Positions 8,383 through 16,603 of a stretch of DNA of 64,000 bases are shown piece by piece. The translations under genes were made by a program, and so were the position numbers. Under the pieces are notes generated by a model, which made no database searches, had not been told where the DNA came from, and saw nothing but the letters and a program-made list of their open reading frames with translations. Every line of letters starts with the position of its first letter. The stretch's first letter is position 1. The DNA lies in contig NZ_LZLQ01000148.1 in NCBI RefSeq assembly GCF_001673315.1, positions 62,001 through 126,000 on the forward strand, written 5' to 3'. This DNA comes from Mycobacterium asiaticum (GTDB lineage: Bacteria > Actinomycetota > Actinomycetes > Mycobacteriales > Mycobacteriaceae).

Positions 8383-10434
8383 GTGTGCGTATTCGTTCGT
8401 ACGGTGGCAGCGTTATTAGCTTCTGCTTTGGTGCTCGTCGGCTGTGGCCGCTCGGACGAGCATCGCTCCAAACCCAAAATGGGTACTTGGGGCGTCGACC
8501 TAACCGAGATGGACACGTCGGTCCGGCCCGGCAGTGACTTTTTCGCATACGCCGTCGGCACGTGGGTGAAGAAAGCGAAGATCCCGGCCGACAAGGTATG
8601 CGCGGGTGTCAATCTCGACATCCAGAACCAGCTCAACGCGGACTTGAAGGCGATCGTCGAGAGCGCTGGGGCCAAGCACGCGCCCGAGGGCGACATCTCG
8701 CAGCAAATCGGCGATCTGTTCGCGTCCTACATGGACGAGGGGCTGCTGAACAGGAAAGGCGTCGAGCCCGTGCGGCCGCTGCTGGCGTCGATCGACGCTG
8801 CCAATGACAGGGCGGCCCTCAATGCGGTCCTCGTGTCGTTCAATGGCAAAACTCGGGTAAGCGACCCCTTCCCAGTCTCGGTGGGGATGGACCCGAACAA
8901 CCCGACGCGCTACTTGCCTATCATCTGGCAGGGCGGCCTCTCGCTCGGTGAGCGCAGCTACTACGTGGAAACCGATCCCGAATCGGTTGAGCTGCGCACC
9001 AAATTCGTCGCGCATGCCGCCCGGTTGCTCGGTCTCGCTGGTTTCGCGGATTCGCAGCGGCAGGCCGAACAATTGCTGGCCCTGGAATCAAAGCTGGCAG
9101 AGGTGCAGGTGCCGCGGGAGGACGAGCGCGACGTCGTCAAGACAAACAACATCATGCCGCGAGCCGAGGTCGAGCGGCTCGGTCAGGGCGCGCCGTTGCA
9201 CGACATGTTCGACGGGCTGAAGTTGCCGGCGGAGATCGACTTCCAGGTCGGCATGCCTGACGTATTAGCCCGCACCGCAGCACTTTTCGCCACCGAGCCG
9301 TTGGACTCGTGGAAGGCGTACATGCATTACCAAGTCCTCAGCGCCTACGGCGCCGACCTTTCTACGCCCTTCGCCGATGAGCTGTTCGATTTCTACGGCC
9401 GAACGCTGGGCGGCGCCAAGGAGCGCGCGCCCCGGGTCGAGCGTGGCGTGTCTCGGGTGAGTAAGGGACTTGGCGACCCGGTCGGGCAGTTGTATGTTGA
9501 CGCCCACTTCAGTCAGCAGACCCGGGACAAAGCGCGGGCGCTGGTCGAAAATCTCCGCTCCGCGTACAGCAAGCGCATCGACGCGGCGACCTGGATGGCA
9601 CCTGAAACGAAGAGAGAAGCTCAGGCCAAGCTCGCCGCGCTGGTCGCCAAGATCGGTTACCCCGACAGGTGGAAGTCGTATGCGACGGTCAAGATTGCGG
9701 CGGGCGAACTGGTCGCCAATGGCGACGCCCTGGCGATGTGGTCGTGGAACGATGACCGCAGCAAGTTGGGCAAGCCCGTCGACCGCGGCGAATGGAGCAT
9801 GACACCGCAGACCAACAATGCCTACTACTCTGCGCGACTCAACGACATCGTGTTTCCGGCGGCGATCCTTCAGCCTCCGAACTTCGATCCGGCCGCCGAT
9901 GCCGCGGCTAACTACGGCGCGATCGGGGCCACCATCGGTCACGAGATGAGCCACGCCTTTGACGACCAAGGCCGCAAGAGCGACGGCACTGGGTTACAGC
10001 GTGATTGGTGGACACCGGCCGACGCCGACCGTTACACGCGCGAGGCGGACAAGCTTGTCGCCCAGTTCAACGGATACGAGCCGTTACCGGGCAATCGCAT
10101 CAACGGAGCGGTGACACTCGGCGAGAACATCGCCGATCTCGCGGGTTTGCGCATCGCTTACGACGCCTACAAACTTTCCCTGGGCGGGAAAGAAGCGCCT
10201 GTAATCGACGGCCTCAGCGGAGACCAGCGGTTCTTTCTCGCTTTCGCGGCGAGCTGGAAGGAAATCTGCCGGCCCGAAACCGAACGCAACCAACTGCTGA
10301 CGGACGTTCACAGCCCGGCAAAGTTCCGGGTCAACGGCATCGTCCGCAACATGGATGAGTGGTATACCGCGTTCAACGTGCAGCCCGGAGACTCGCTGTT
10401 CATCAAGCCTGAGGACCGCGTCCGCGTCTGGTGA
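8383..10434 (+). CDS. M13 (neprilysin-type) zinc metallopeptidase, predicted lipoprotein
   Basis: 683 residues. The N-terminus is a lipoprotein signal with lipobox LVGC after a hydrophobic stretch (VAALLASALVLV), predicting a lipid-anchored extracytoplasmic enzyme. The M13_N domain starts with GSDFFAYAVGTW. The catalytic domain holds NAYYS, the zinc motif HEMSH (GHEMSHAFDD, near residue 520), the third-ligand motif GENIAD near 582, and the C-terminal VW end. M. tuberculosis Zmp1 (Rv0198c) belongs to this family but has no signal peptide, so this is a paralogue. A GGAGG precedes GTG 8383. It occupies the position of PE_PGRS33 (Rv1818c) in M. tuberculosis. Confidence 0.93.
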   Translation: MCVFVRTVAALLASALVLVGCGRSDEHRSKPKMGTWGVDLTEMDTSVRPGSDFFAYAVGTWVKKAKIPADKVCAGVNLDIQNQLNADLKAIVESAGAKHAPEGDISQQIGDLFASYMDEGLLNRKGVEPVRPLLASIDAANDRAALNAVLVSFNGKTRVSDPFPVSVGMDPNNPTRYLPIIWQGGLSLGERSYYVETDPESVELRTKFVAHAARLLGLAGFADSQRQAEQLLALESKLAEVQVPREDERDVVKTNNIMPRAEVERLGQGAPLHDMFDGLKLPAEIDFQVGMPDVLARTAALFATEPLDSWKAYMHYQVLSAYGADLSTPFADELFDFYGRTLGGAKERAPRVERGVSRVSKGLGDPVGQLYVDAHFSQQTRDKARALVENLRSAYSKRIDAATWMAPETKREAQAKLAALVAKIGYPDRWKSYATVKIAAGELVANGDALAMWSWNDDRSKLGKPVDRGEWSMTPQTNNAYYSARLNDIVFPAAILQPPNFDPAADAAANYGAIGATIGHEMSHAFDDQGRKSDGTGLQRDWWTPADADRYTREADKLVAQFNGYEPLPGNRINGAVTLGENIADLAGLRIAYDAYKLSLGGKEAPVIDGLSGDQRFFLAFAASWKEICRPETERNQLLTDVHSPAKFRVNGIVRNMDEWYTAFNVQPGDSLFIKPEDRVRVW

Positions 10435-10462
10435 AGACAGCCCATTCGAAGAGGTGATGGTG

Positions 10463-10660
10463 CCCGCGGCTGAAGCCGCGTGCGTTCCGGCGCAGTGTCC
10501 TTTCTCCGCGCCTACCCGCCCGCGGCTGAAGCTGCGTGCGTTCCGGCGCTGTGCTCAAACGCGCCTACCCGCCCGCGGCTGAAGCCGCGTGCGTTCCGGC
10601 GCTGTGCTCAAACGCGCCTACCCGCCCGCGGCTGAAGCCGCGTGCGTTCCGGCGCGGCGC
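10463..10660. repeat. Palindromic tandem array, four copies, 53-bp period
   Basis: Copies start at 10463, 10519, 10572 and 10625, with spacings 56, 53 and 53. Each has the perfect hairpin CGCGGCT-GA-AGCCGCG (copy 2 has one mismatch) followed by TGCGTTCCGGCGC. The array fills the space between two convergent genes, where its hairpins could stop transcription from both sides. Its last copy forms the 3' end of the flavoprotein coding sequence. There are no unique spacers, so it is not CRISPR. Confidence 0.93.
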
Positions 10661-12105
10661 CCGAAGAACGACCCTTCCCCCAGCTGCGTCCCGCTTGCAT
10701 AACCCTTACCGTCCTGGGCGATGTTGGACGCGCAAGCGCCGGCGGCGTACAGCCCTGGCACCACTGAATCGTCGGAGCGCAGCACTTCGCCGTCCACCGA
10801 CACCGCCAGCCCGCCCATCGTGAAGCCGGAGTACATCGCGCGGCCCAGTGACAGGTCGAACACTGCCCACGGTCCTTTATCCTGTGCCGCAACATATTCC
10901 GGCTGCTTGTGGAAGTCTGGGTCCGCACCCTTGGCCGCGTTCTCGTTGTAGCGTTCCAGCGTCGCGGCGAGGTTTCCGGCGGGAATGCCCAATGCGTTTT
11001 CCAGTTCGGCGATTGTCTCGTAGCCATCGAGGAACTTGATCAGCGGCATCTCGGGCATCTGCATATGTTCTTCGTCGACGATCAGATAAGCGGTCTGCTC
11101 CGGTTGTTCCAGCACGAACGCCGAAGTGCGCGAGTGATAGGAATCTTCGGCGACAAAACGCTTGCCGTCCTTGTTGACGATCACTCCGGTCAACAGAATC
11201 TCCGGCGGATACGCGGCCGCGGTGATGAACAGTTCGTCCATGTGCCTGGTTGCGCCGCCAGCCGAGACGCCCATTCGGATGCCCAGTCCGTCGTCGTTCG
11301 GGTTACCCAGGATGTAGGGCGCCACCAGACCGTGGTGTTTGGTGCGGCGCGGTTGTCCCAGCGCGGGGGTGTGCTCGGCGACCATGTCCGGGTTCATCGC
11401 AAAACCGCCCGCCGCGATGATCACCGTTCTCGCTTTGATCGCGCCGGTCTCGGCGAAGTGTTTCCATGCCACCCCGACCACCGCACCGTCGTCGACGATC
11501 AAGTTGGTTACACCCGTCTCGTAGCGCACTTCGACACCGAGCTCTGCGGCACGCTTCACCAGCAGATCGATCACCATCGCGGCGCCGCCTAATTCACCGG
11601 GCACCGGCACGGAGTGCCCGCGCGGCGCCGGCGCCGCCTGTTCGCAGTAGGGCCACACCTTCTCATTGCCGGTGTAGCTCAAGCCCTCGGTGCCCGGCGG
11701 CACCACCACCTTGCCCGGGTAAAAGCTGCGCTCGAACTGAAAGCCGAGCGCCTCAAGCCAGTCGAAATGCTCGACGCTGCCGTCGCAGTAAGCGCGGATT
11801 TTGTCGAGTTCGGGTTCACGGGAGACCGCGACCAGGTACTTGAACATCTCGTCGGGCGAATCGCGGTGGCCGGTTGCCTCCTGCACCGCGGTTCCCCCAC
11901 CCAGATAGAAGTGGCCTCCGGCCATCGAGGTGGTGCCACCGGCCGCGGCGGCGCGTTCGAGCACCAGCACCCGGGCCCCGGCGGCAGCTGCCGAAACCGC
12001 CGCGCAGCCGCCTGCGATCCCGAAACCGATTATCAGCACGTCGATTTCGTCCGACCAGGATTCCACGGTGTCGGCCTGGACTGTTGCTGGGATGTCGGTA
12101 CTCAC
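10618..12105 (-). CDS. FAD-dependent oxidoreductase, fumarate reductase/KstD-like (Rv1817-like)
   Basis: 495 residues. The N-terminal dinucleotide-binding motif is GFGIAGGCAA, followed by the FAD-proximal segment LVLERAAAAGGTTSMAGG, a substrate-capping middle region (about 300-400), and the C-terminal closure GLYAAGACASN with YASGTQLGEGSFFGRRAG. This is the FAD_binding_2 family, which includes fumarate reductases and 3-ketosteroid dehydrogenases; the substrate is unknown. GTG 12105 has CAGGAG at good spacing and overlaps the shifted-frame stop of the VOC gene (GTGA), which suggests coupling. The last nine residues (THAASAAGG) and the stop are encoded by a repeat element. Confidence 0.88.
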   Translation of the reverse strand: MSTDIPATVQADTVESWSDEIDVLIIGFGIAGGCAAVSAAAAGARVLVLERAAAAGGTTSMAGGHFYLGGGTAVQEATGHRDSPDEMFKYLVAVSREPELDKIRAYCDGSVEHFDWLEALGFQFERSFYPGKVVVPPGTEGLSYTGNEKVWPYCEQAAPAPRGHSVPVPGELGGAAMVIDLLVKRAAELGVEVRYETGVTNLIVDDGAVVGVAWKHFAETGAIKARTVIIAAGGFAMNPDMVAEHTPALGQPRRTKHHGLVAPYILGNPNDDGLGIRMGVSAGGATRHMDELFITAAAYPPEILLTGVIVNKDGKRFVAEDSYHSRTSAFVLEQPEQTAYLIVDEEHMQMPEMPLIKFLDGYETIAELENALGIPAGNLAATLERYNENAAKGADPDFHKQPEYVAAQDKGPWAVFDLSLGRAMYSGFTMGGLAVSVDGEVLRSDDSVVPGLYAAGACASNIAQDGKGYASGTQLGEGSFFGRRAGTHAASAAGG

Positions 12106-12601
12106 CGTTGCTCCTGTTTGATGTAGTCGTAAAACGCTCTGATCTCTGGCGACAGATACGCGATCTCCACAAACGGCACTCCGACTGCGGTGCCGCTACG
12201 TAGGCGAATCGCAGTCCGCCGGGCATCGTGCCCTCTTGCACCACCGTCGCGCCATGGCCGGCGGCGTCGGTGAGCGCGGCGTCGAATCGCTCCGGCGTCT
12301 CGGCCTCCACGCAGATGTGGTGCAGACCTGGGCCGTGGTCGCGAAGAAATTCACTATAGATGTTCTCCCCGCGGACCGGTGCGATCAGCTCCAGCTGCAT
12401 GTCCCCGAGATAGCTCAAGGAAATCCCCGCCACGAAATCCGCCGGCGCGCCGCGAAGGGTGCAGCTGTCCGGCCCGAAGTGCACGTCAGGGATCCGTACC
12501 CACTTGCGGACGCCTAAGAGGCCGGTGAGGGCTGTTTCGGTGGTGTCGAGGTCCGTTGTCACCCATGCGATCTGGATGGGCGATTGAACAAGTAGGTTCA
12601 T
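12102..12601 (-). pseudogene. VOC/glyoxalase-superfamily protein, frameshifted near its 3' end
   Basis: The frame opens at 12601 (MNLLVQSPIQIAWVTTDL) and reads a clear vicinal-oxygen-chelate protein with HHICVEAETPERFDAAL and LRFAYVAAPQS. Around 12180-12190 the sense continues in another frame as GVPFVEIAYLSPEIRAFYDY and IKQEQR, ending at TGA 12104-12102, which overlaps the start of the flavoprotein gene. One missing base (or two extra) near 12182 explains this. The fused uncorrected frame runs far into the next gene and is not credible. It may be a true pseudogene or a sequencing error. Intact homologues are metal-dependent isomerases, lyases or epimerases. Confidence 0.85.
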
Positions 12602-12701
12602 CGCCTCGCAGAATATCCCAGGCTGGCGGCCCGCAGAAAGACCAGTGCGAACTTTGCCGAGACGACCCGCACTGGTATCGCGGGGCCCGGGTGAACACGT
12701 T

Positions 12702-13388
12702 CTAATTCGCGCCCAACATGCCGATGAGCAGACGCACCTGGGTGTCGAAGACGCTGCGGGGGTCGGTCAGGGTGTTGGCGCCGTACTGACCGAAGACCTC
12801 CAGGCTGATCGCGCCAAGCACGCCTGCCCAGAGCAGAAAACACTTGGCCATCACCCGGTCGTCACCGGGAAAGCCGAAGTCATGCCGAATCCGCTCAAAA
12901 TCCGACGACATCGGTTGTGGCGCAGCGTCACTGGTGAGCATGATCTCTCCGGTGGTGATTCCGGCCGCCAGGGCATCGAACAAGTCCGCGACCACGCGAG
13001 TACCGACGCCGACGGTGCGCTCCGCGGGCGCGTGGTACCCGGGTACCGGACTGCCGTAGAGCAGTGCCCAGCCGGCCGGGTGCGCGACGGCCCACTCCCG
13101 CACCGCGTGCGTGATGGCCAGGACGTCGTCGCTCCACGAGTCGGAGGCGGTGTTGTCGCGGGCGCGTTTCACATGGTCGGCCAGGTCGGAATAGGCGTCG
13201 ACGAGCAGCAATGTCAACAGTTCGTCGCGGCTGCCCACGTAGCGGTAGACGGCCGAGGACACCATGCCCAGTTCTCGAGCGATGGCGCGCAGCGACAGTC
13301 CCGCAGCTCCATGCTCCACAAGGTGGCGCCGCCCGAGCTCGATGATCTTCGCTTCGATTTGCTCCCGTGACTCCTGGCGTTTGCCCAC
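12702..13388 (-). CDS. TetR-family transcriptional regulator (Rv1816-like)
   Basis: 228 residues. An N-terminal TetR helix-turn-helix covers about 10-55 (AAGLSLRAIARELGMVSSAVYRYV), and a larger C-terminal ligand/dimerisation domain with the WALLYGSPVPGY segment is typical of the TetR_C_33 type. M. tuberculosis Rv1816 has a similar length and surroundings. The gene diverges from an F420-type oxidoreductase gene, and the spacer holds two inverted-repeat sites, so it probably represses that gene and itself. The ligand is unknown. Confidence 0.93.
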   Translation of the reverse strand: MGKRQESREQIEAKIIELGRRHLVEHGAAGLSLRAIARELGMVSSAVYRYVGSRDELLTLLLVDAYSDLADHVKRARDNTASDSWSDDVLAITHAVREWAVAHPAGWALLYGSPVPGYHAPAERTVGVGTRVVADLFDALAAGITTGEIMLTSDAAPQPMSSDFERIRHDFGFPGDDRVMAKCFLLWAGVLGAISLEVFGQYGANTLTDPRSVFDTQVRLLIGMLGAN

Positions 13389-13409
13389 ACGGTGCAGTCT
13401 GACACGAGA

Positions 13410-13476
13410 GAGATCACCGCTCTTGCTTTTTGATCACGGTTGTGACACGGTATGCACAAGTGAGAGCGGTGCTCTC
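13410..13476. promoter_or_regulatory. Candidate TetR operators in a divergent promoter region
   Basis: A perfect palindrome GAGAGC-GGT-GCTCTC lies at 13462-13476, 21 bp before the ATG of the deazaflavin oxidoreductase. A related imperfect site with AGAG...CTCT halves around ATCACCG lies at 13410-13424, 21 bp from the TetR start. Both contain the core CACCGCTCT in one orientation. Two similar sites, one near each start codon, fit a regulator acting on both divergent genes. This is inferred from sequence only. Confidence 0.6.
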
Positions 13477-13497
13477 TAAAATAGCTCGGGAGACGTC

Positions 13498-13941
13498 ATG
13501 ACCACGCACTATCAGGAACCGAATCAAGCGATGCGGGCCGCCAACGCCATCATCCGGTGGCTCGCCGAATCCGGGATCAGCGTCGCCGGCACCCGTGCCT
13601 TGCGCGTGCGGGGGCGCATTAGCGGAAGACCACGCAGCGTGGTGATCAACCTGCTGACCGTGGACGGCGTGGACTATGTTGTCTCACCGCGCGGCAACAC
13701 CCAGTGGGTGCGCAATGTGCGGGCGGCCGGCGTCGTGGAAACCGGGCCACGCTGGCGGCGTCGGCGCAACACCGTCCGCGAGGTTGCCGACGACGCCAAG
13801 CCTGAGATCCTGCGCCGTTACCTGGCTCGGTGGTACTGGCAGGTCAAGGGATTCGTCGGCGAAGTGACGCCGCAATCCACTGACGACGAGCTGCGTGCCG
13901 CGGCCGGGCGGATACCCGTGTTCGCACTTGCCGCCGCTTAG
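13498..13941 (+). CDS. Deazaflavin (F420)-dependent nitroreductase-family protein
   Basis: 147 residues of the Ddn/FDOR split beta-barrel family: LRVRGRISGRPRSVVINLLTV, then VDYVVSPRGNTQWVRNVRAAG and a C-terminal YWQVKGFVGE stretch. Family members use F420H2 or another flavin-like cofactor to reduce small substrates; the natural substrate is not predictable here. GGGAGACGTC precedes the ATG. It is transcribed away from the TetR gene and is the likely target of that regulator. Its stop codon overlaps the stop of the convergent protease gene. Confidence 0.87.
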   Translation: MTTHYQEPNQAMRAANAIIRWLAESGISVAGTRALRVRGRISGRPRSVVINLLTVDGVDYVVSPRGNTQWVRNVRAAGVVETGPRWRRRRNTVREVADDAKPEILRRYLARWYWQVKGFVGEVTPQSTDDELRAAAGRIPVFALAAA

Positions 13942-14594
13942 CTGGGGTTCACTCCCCCGTCCTCACGCATCTGCTGGGCGGTGGCCTGCCAGGTCACTGC
14001 GGCGGGCAACGTTCCCCAGACGCTGTTGAAGATCCCGACGAGCTGACCGTTCGACGGCGAGAAAACCGGTCCTCCGGAGTCGCCTTGCGAGGTCTGCACA
14101 CCATTGGTCATCGTGAACCAGCCGTTGTTGACGCTCTCGACTGTCCCGCAGGTCTCGCCCGTGGTGATGCCGAAGTGGCACACCGGCTGGCCAGGTGCCG
14201 GCGCTCCGCCCCCGGCGCGCAGCGCGCGTCCCCCGGGCAGAATGTCGCTGGCCGTGACGCCTTCGGCCAGGGCGATCGCCTCGTAATCGTTGATCACCTG
14301 GTCGGTTGCCACGGTCGAACCGGTAGGCGTGTTGTCCCGGAAGGTGGTCATGCGACCGATGACGTTGTTGTCCTTGTTGTAGACCAGGCCCGCGCCCCGA
14401 CAGTGCCCGGCGGTCACCGCGACCCGTGCGCGGGTGTCGACGAAGCCGAGCGTGCACACGTGGTTGTCCTGGTGAATCTCCATGCCCGGGTAAACCGTCA
14501 CGGGGTCGGCGTGTCCGGTCGCCGGCGTCAGCGCCCAGGCCGACGCAGCAAGAAATGCAGATGTGAGGAAAGTGCGCAGTGCCAGGCGGCTCAC
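13938..14594 (-). CDS. Secreted trypsin-like serine protease (Rv1815-like)
   Basis: 218 residues with a Sec signal peptide (FLTSAFLAASAWALTPATGHA, cleavage near residue 29) and a chymotrypsin-fold domain. The catalytic triad is visible: H64 in VTAGHC, D103 in INDYEAIAL and S173 in GDSGGPV. Cysteine pairs C47/C65 and C139/C149 could form disulfides. It is close to M. tuberculosis Rv1815 in length and layout. It acts outside the cytoplasm; substrates are unknown. Its 3' end overlaps the convergent oxidoreductase gene by 4 bp. Confidence 0.9.
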   Translation of the reverse strand: MSRLALRTFLTSAFLAASAWALTPATGHADPVTVYPGMEIHQDNHVCTLGFVDTRARVAVTAGHCRGAGLVYNKDNNVIGRMTTFRDNTPTGSTVATDQVINDYEAIALAEGVTASDILPGGRALRAGGGAPAPGQPVCHFGITTGETCGTVESVNNGWFTMTNGVQTSQGDSGGPVFSPSNGQLVGIFNSVWGTLPAAVTWQATAQQMREDGGVNPS

Positions 14595-14661
14595 GTTGGC
14601 TCCCGTCGATTACGGCGTTATCACTTCGACATTAGAGCTTTCGCTGGCAGCGGCCGAAGCG

Positions 14662-15621
14662 TTACCCCGATGTGACCAGAGGAACAGCGCCGTCGGCGGC
14701 CTTGTCGGATGTGCGCGGCGTCCAGCCGGGCGGGCCGAAAACATAGCCGAGCCGGTCCCGGAATCGCGTCGCCGAGCGCCAGTCGCGGACGATCGCCAGG
14801 TATTCGTGTGTCTGCAGCTTCCAGATATTGAACGTGTCGACCTGCTTGGTCAGCCCGTAATGCGGCCGGAAAAGTTCCTTCTGGAAACTGCCGAACAGCC
14901 GGTCCCAGATGATGAAGATGCCACCGTAGTTCTTGTCCAGGTACGGCTGGTCCATGCCGTGGTGCACGCGGTGATGCGACGGGGTGTTGAAAATGAACTC
15001 GAACCACCGCGGCATCTTGTCGATGCGCTCGGTGTGCACCCAGAACTGGTAGATCAGGTTCAGCGACCAGCTGAAGAACACCAGCCACGGTGGAAGTCCC
15101 AAGAACGGCAATGGGAGCCACATCAGTATCTCGCCGCTGTTGTTCCACTTCTGGCGCAGCGCGGTAGCGAAGTTGAAGTACTGGCTTGAGTGGTGAGCCT
15201 GGTGGGTAGCCCAGACGAGCCGGATGCGGTGGGCGACGCGGTGGTAGGTGTAATAAAGCAGGTCTACACCGAGGATCGCGACGACCCAGGTGTACCACTT
15301 GGTCGCGGGGAGGTGCCACGGAGCGAGATAGGCATAGATTGCGGCATACCCGATCAAGGCAAGGGTCTTCCAGGCGGCCGTGGTGGCGATCGAAACCAGA
15401 CCCATCGAGATGCTCGCTATGGAGTCGCGGGTCAGGTATGCACCCGACGACGGCTGGGGCGCCGGCGAACCCTCCGGCGCTGCGGCGGCATCGAACTTCT
15501 CCAGTTTGCGGGCCGCCGTCCACTCCAGGGTCAACAGCAAAAGGAAGAAGGGGATGGCAAACAGCACCGGGTCACGCATTTCGGCCGGTAGTGCCGAGAA
15601 GAAATTTGTCACACCGCTCAC
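14662..15621 (-). CDS. erg3: Fatty acid hydroxylase/sterol desaturase-family membrane enzyme (Rv1814-like)
   Basis: About 319 residues from GTG 15621. After N-terminal helices (DPVLFAIPFFLLLLTLEW) come the three histidine clusters of the di-iron hydroxylase family: HRVAHRIRLVWATHQAHHSS and SHHRVHHGMD. These bind the metal that activates oxygen for C-H oxidation of a lipid in the membrane. M. tuberculosis Rv1814 is called erg3 by resemblance to sterol C-5 desaturase, but the bacterial substrate is unproven. MRDPVLF at 15579 is an alternative start. The upstream extension to 15798 would overlap the divergent hydrolase gene and is rejected. Confidence 0.88.
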   Translation of the reverse strand: MSGVTNFFSALPAEMRDPVLFAIPFFLLLLTLEWTAARKLEKFDAAAAPEGSPAPQPSSGAYLTRDSIASISMGLVSIATTAAWKTLALIGYAAIYAYLAPWHLPATKWYTWVVAILGVDLLYYTYHRVAHRIRLVWATHQAHHSSQYFNFATALRQKWNNSGEILMWLPLPFLGLPPWLVFFSWSLNLIYQFWVHTERIDKMPRWFEFIFNTPSHHRVHHGMDQPYLDKNYGGIFIIWDRLFGSFQKELFRPHYGLTKQVDTFNIWKLQTHEYLAIVRDWRSATRFRDRLGYVFGPPGWTPRTSDKAADGAVPLVTSG

Positions 15622-15682
15622 GGCACACAGCCTAACCAATAACCGGGCCCGCACGTGCCGGGTCTTGCCACGGTAGGTACAG

Positions 15683-16603
15683 GTGAGAGCCATTAAACGA
15701 CCGGCGCACCGGCCCCATGTCACCCAGCGGTTGCTGCGTGCCTCCGGTGTGCGCAACCGGCTGTTTCCCCCGGCGAAGCTGGCACATTGGGAAGCCAATC
15801 CGCGCCCGCCCTACTGCGGGCAGCCGTCCAAGATGGTGCTGAAGAAGGTCGACGTGGTCCGCGGCGACTTCAACGGTCGACCGGTCTATCACGTGACTCC
15901 TCGCCAGGTGCCGTCGACCGATCTGGCCGGCCACCTGATTTATCTGCACGGTGGCGCGTACGTGCTGGACCTGCTGCCCCATTTCCACTGGCCGGCCATC
16001 GCGAGGCTCGCCAATCTCTTGCGCCGCACCATCACGGTGCCGATCTATCCGATCGCCCCCGAGCACACCTACCGCGAGGTGTTCCCGTTCCTGTTGCAGC
16101 TCTACCGCCGTGTTCTGGACGACCATGACCCGAAATCCGTTGCCTTCATGGGAGATTCAGCAGGTGGCGGGATGGCCTTCGCACTGTGCCATGCGGTGCG
16201 CGACGCCGGACTGCCGCAACCGACGGACGCGCTGCTGCTCTCCCCCTGGATGCATCTCGGCCTGCCGGACCCGGACGTGCGGGCGGTCGCCAAGAAAGAC
16301 CCGTTCCTCAATCTCGATGATCTGCGTGCCGCGGGCCTGCGCTACGCCGGCGGAGATCCGCTGGACACGCCCCTGCTCAGCCCCAGCGTGGGACCGCTGG
16401 ACGGGTTGCCGCGGTTGACGGTGTTCACCGGCACCCATGACGTGCTCAATCCCGATGCGCGCGCCTTCCGCAGACGTGCGACGGACGAGGGCCTGCAGAT
16501 CGGTTGGTATGAGCTCGAAGGCGGCATGCACGCGTGGATGTTGCTGCCCGGGCATAAGGCGAAGGTGACGCTCGAACAGATCCGCCAGGTGCTGTCCGGG
16601 TGA
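15683..16603 (+). CDS. Alpha/beta hydrolase, hormone-sensitive-lipase family esterase
   Basis: 306 residues. It shows the HSL-family oxyanion motif HGGA (89-92), nucleophile elbow GDSAGG with S159, and likely triad partners D253 (GTHDVLNPD) and H283 (GGMHAW). This family includes several mycobacterial Lip esterases acting on short acyl esters; I cannot name this one. GTG 15683 begins after a short AGGTACAG stretch. The stop overlaps the GTG of the NADH dehydrogenase-like gene (GTGA), so the two are coupled. It occupies roughly the position of Rv1813c in M. tuberculosis but is unrelated to that small secreted protein. Confidence 0.9.
   Translation: MRAIKRPAHRPHVTQRLLRASGVRNRLFPPAKLAHWEANPRPPYCGQPSKMVLKKVDVVRGDFNGRPVYHVTPRQVPSTDLAGHLIYLHGGAYVLDLLPHFHWPAIARLANLLRRTITVPIYPIAPEHTYREVFPFLLQLYRRVLDDHDPKSVAFMGDSAGGGMAFALCHAVRDAGLPQPTDALLLSPWMHLGLPDPDVRAVAKKDPFLNLDDLRAAGLRYAGGDPLDTPLLSPSVGPLDGLPRLTVFTGTHDVLNPDARAFRRRATDEGLQIGWYELEGGMHAWMLLPGHKAKVTLEQIRQVLSG

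Noticed and set aside
10463..10660. CRISPR array
   Set aside because: The regular repeats have no distinct spacers; whole 53-bp units are repeated, and no cas genes are present.
10355..10823. Short frames encoding PAAEAACVPA-type repeats
   Set aside because: They are translations of the 53-bp palindromic array, not genes.
11816..12601. 261-residue VOC-flavoprotein fusion
   Set aside because: The second half is an out-of-frame reading of the flavoprotein gene; a frameshift near 12182 explains it.
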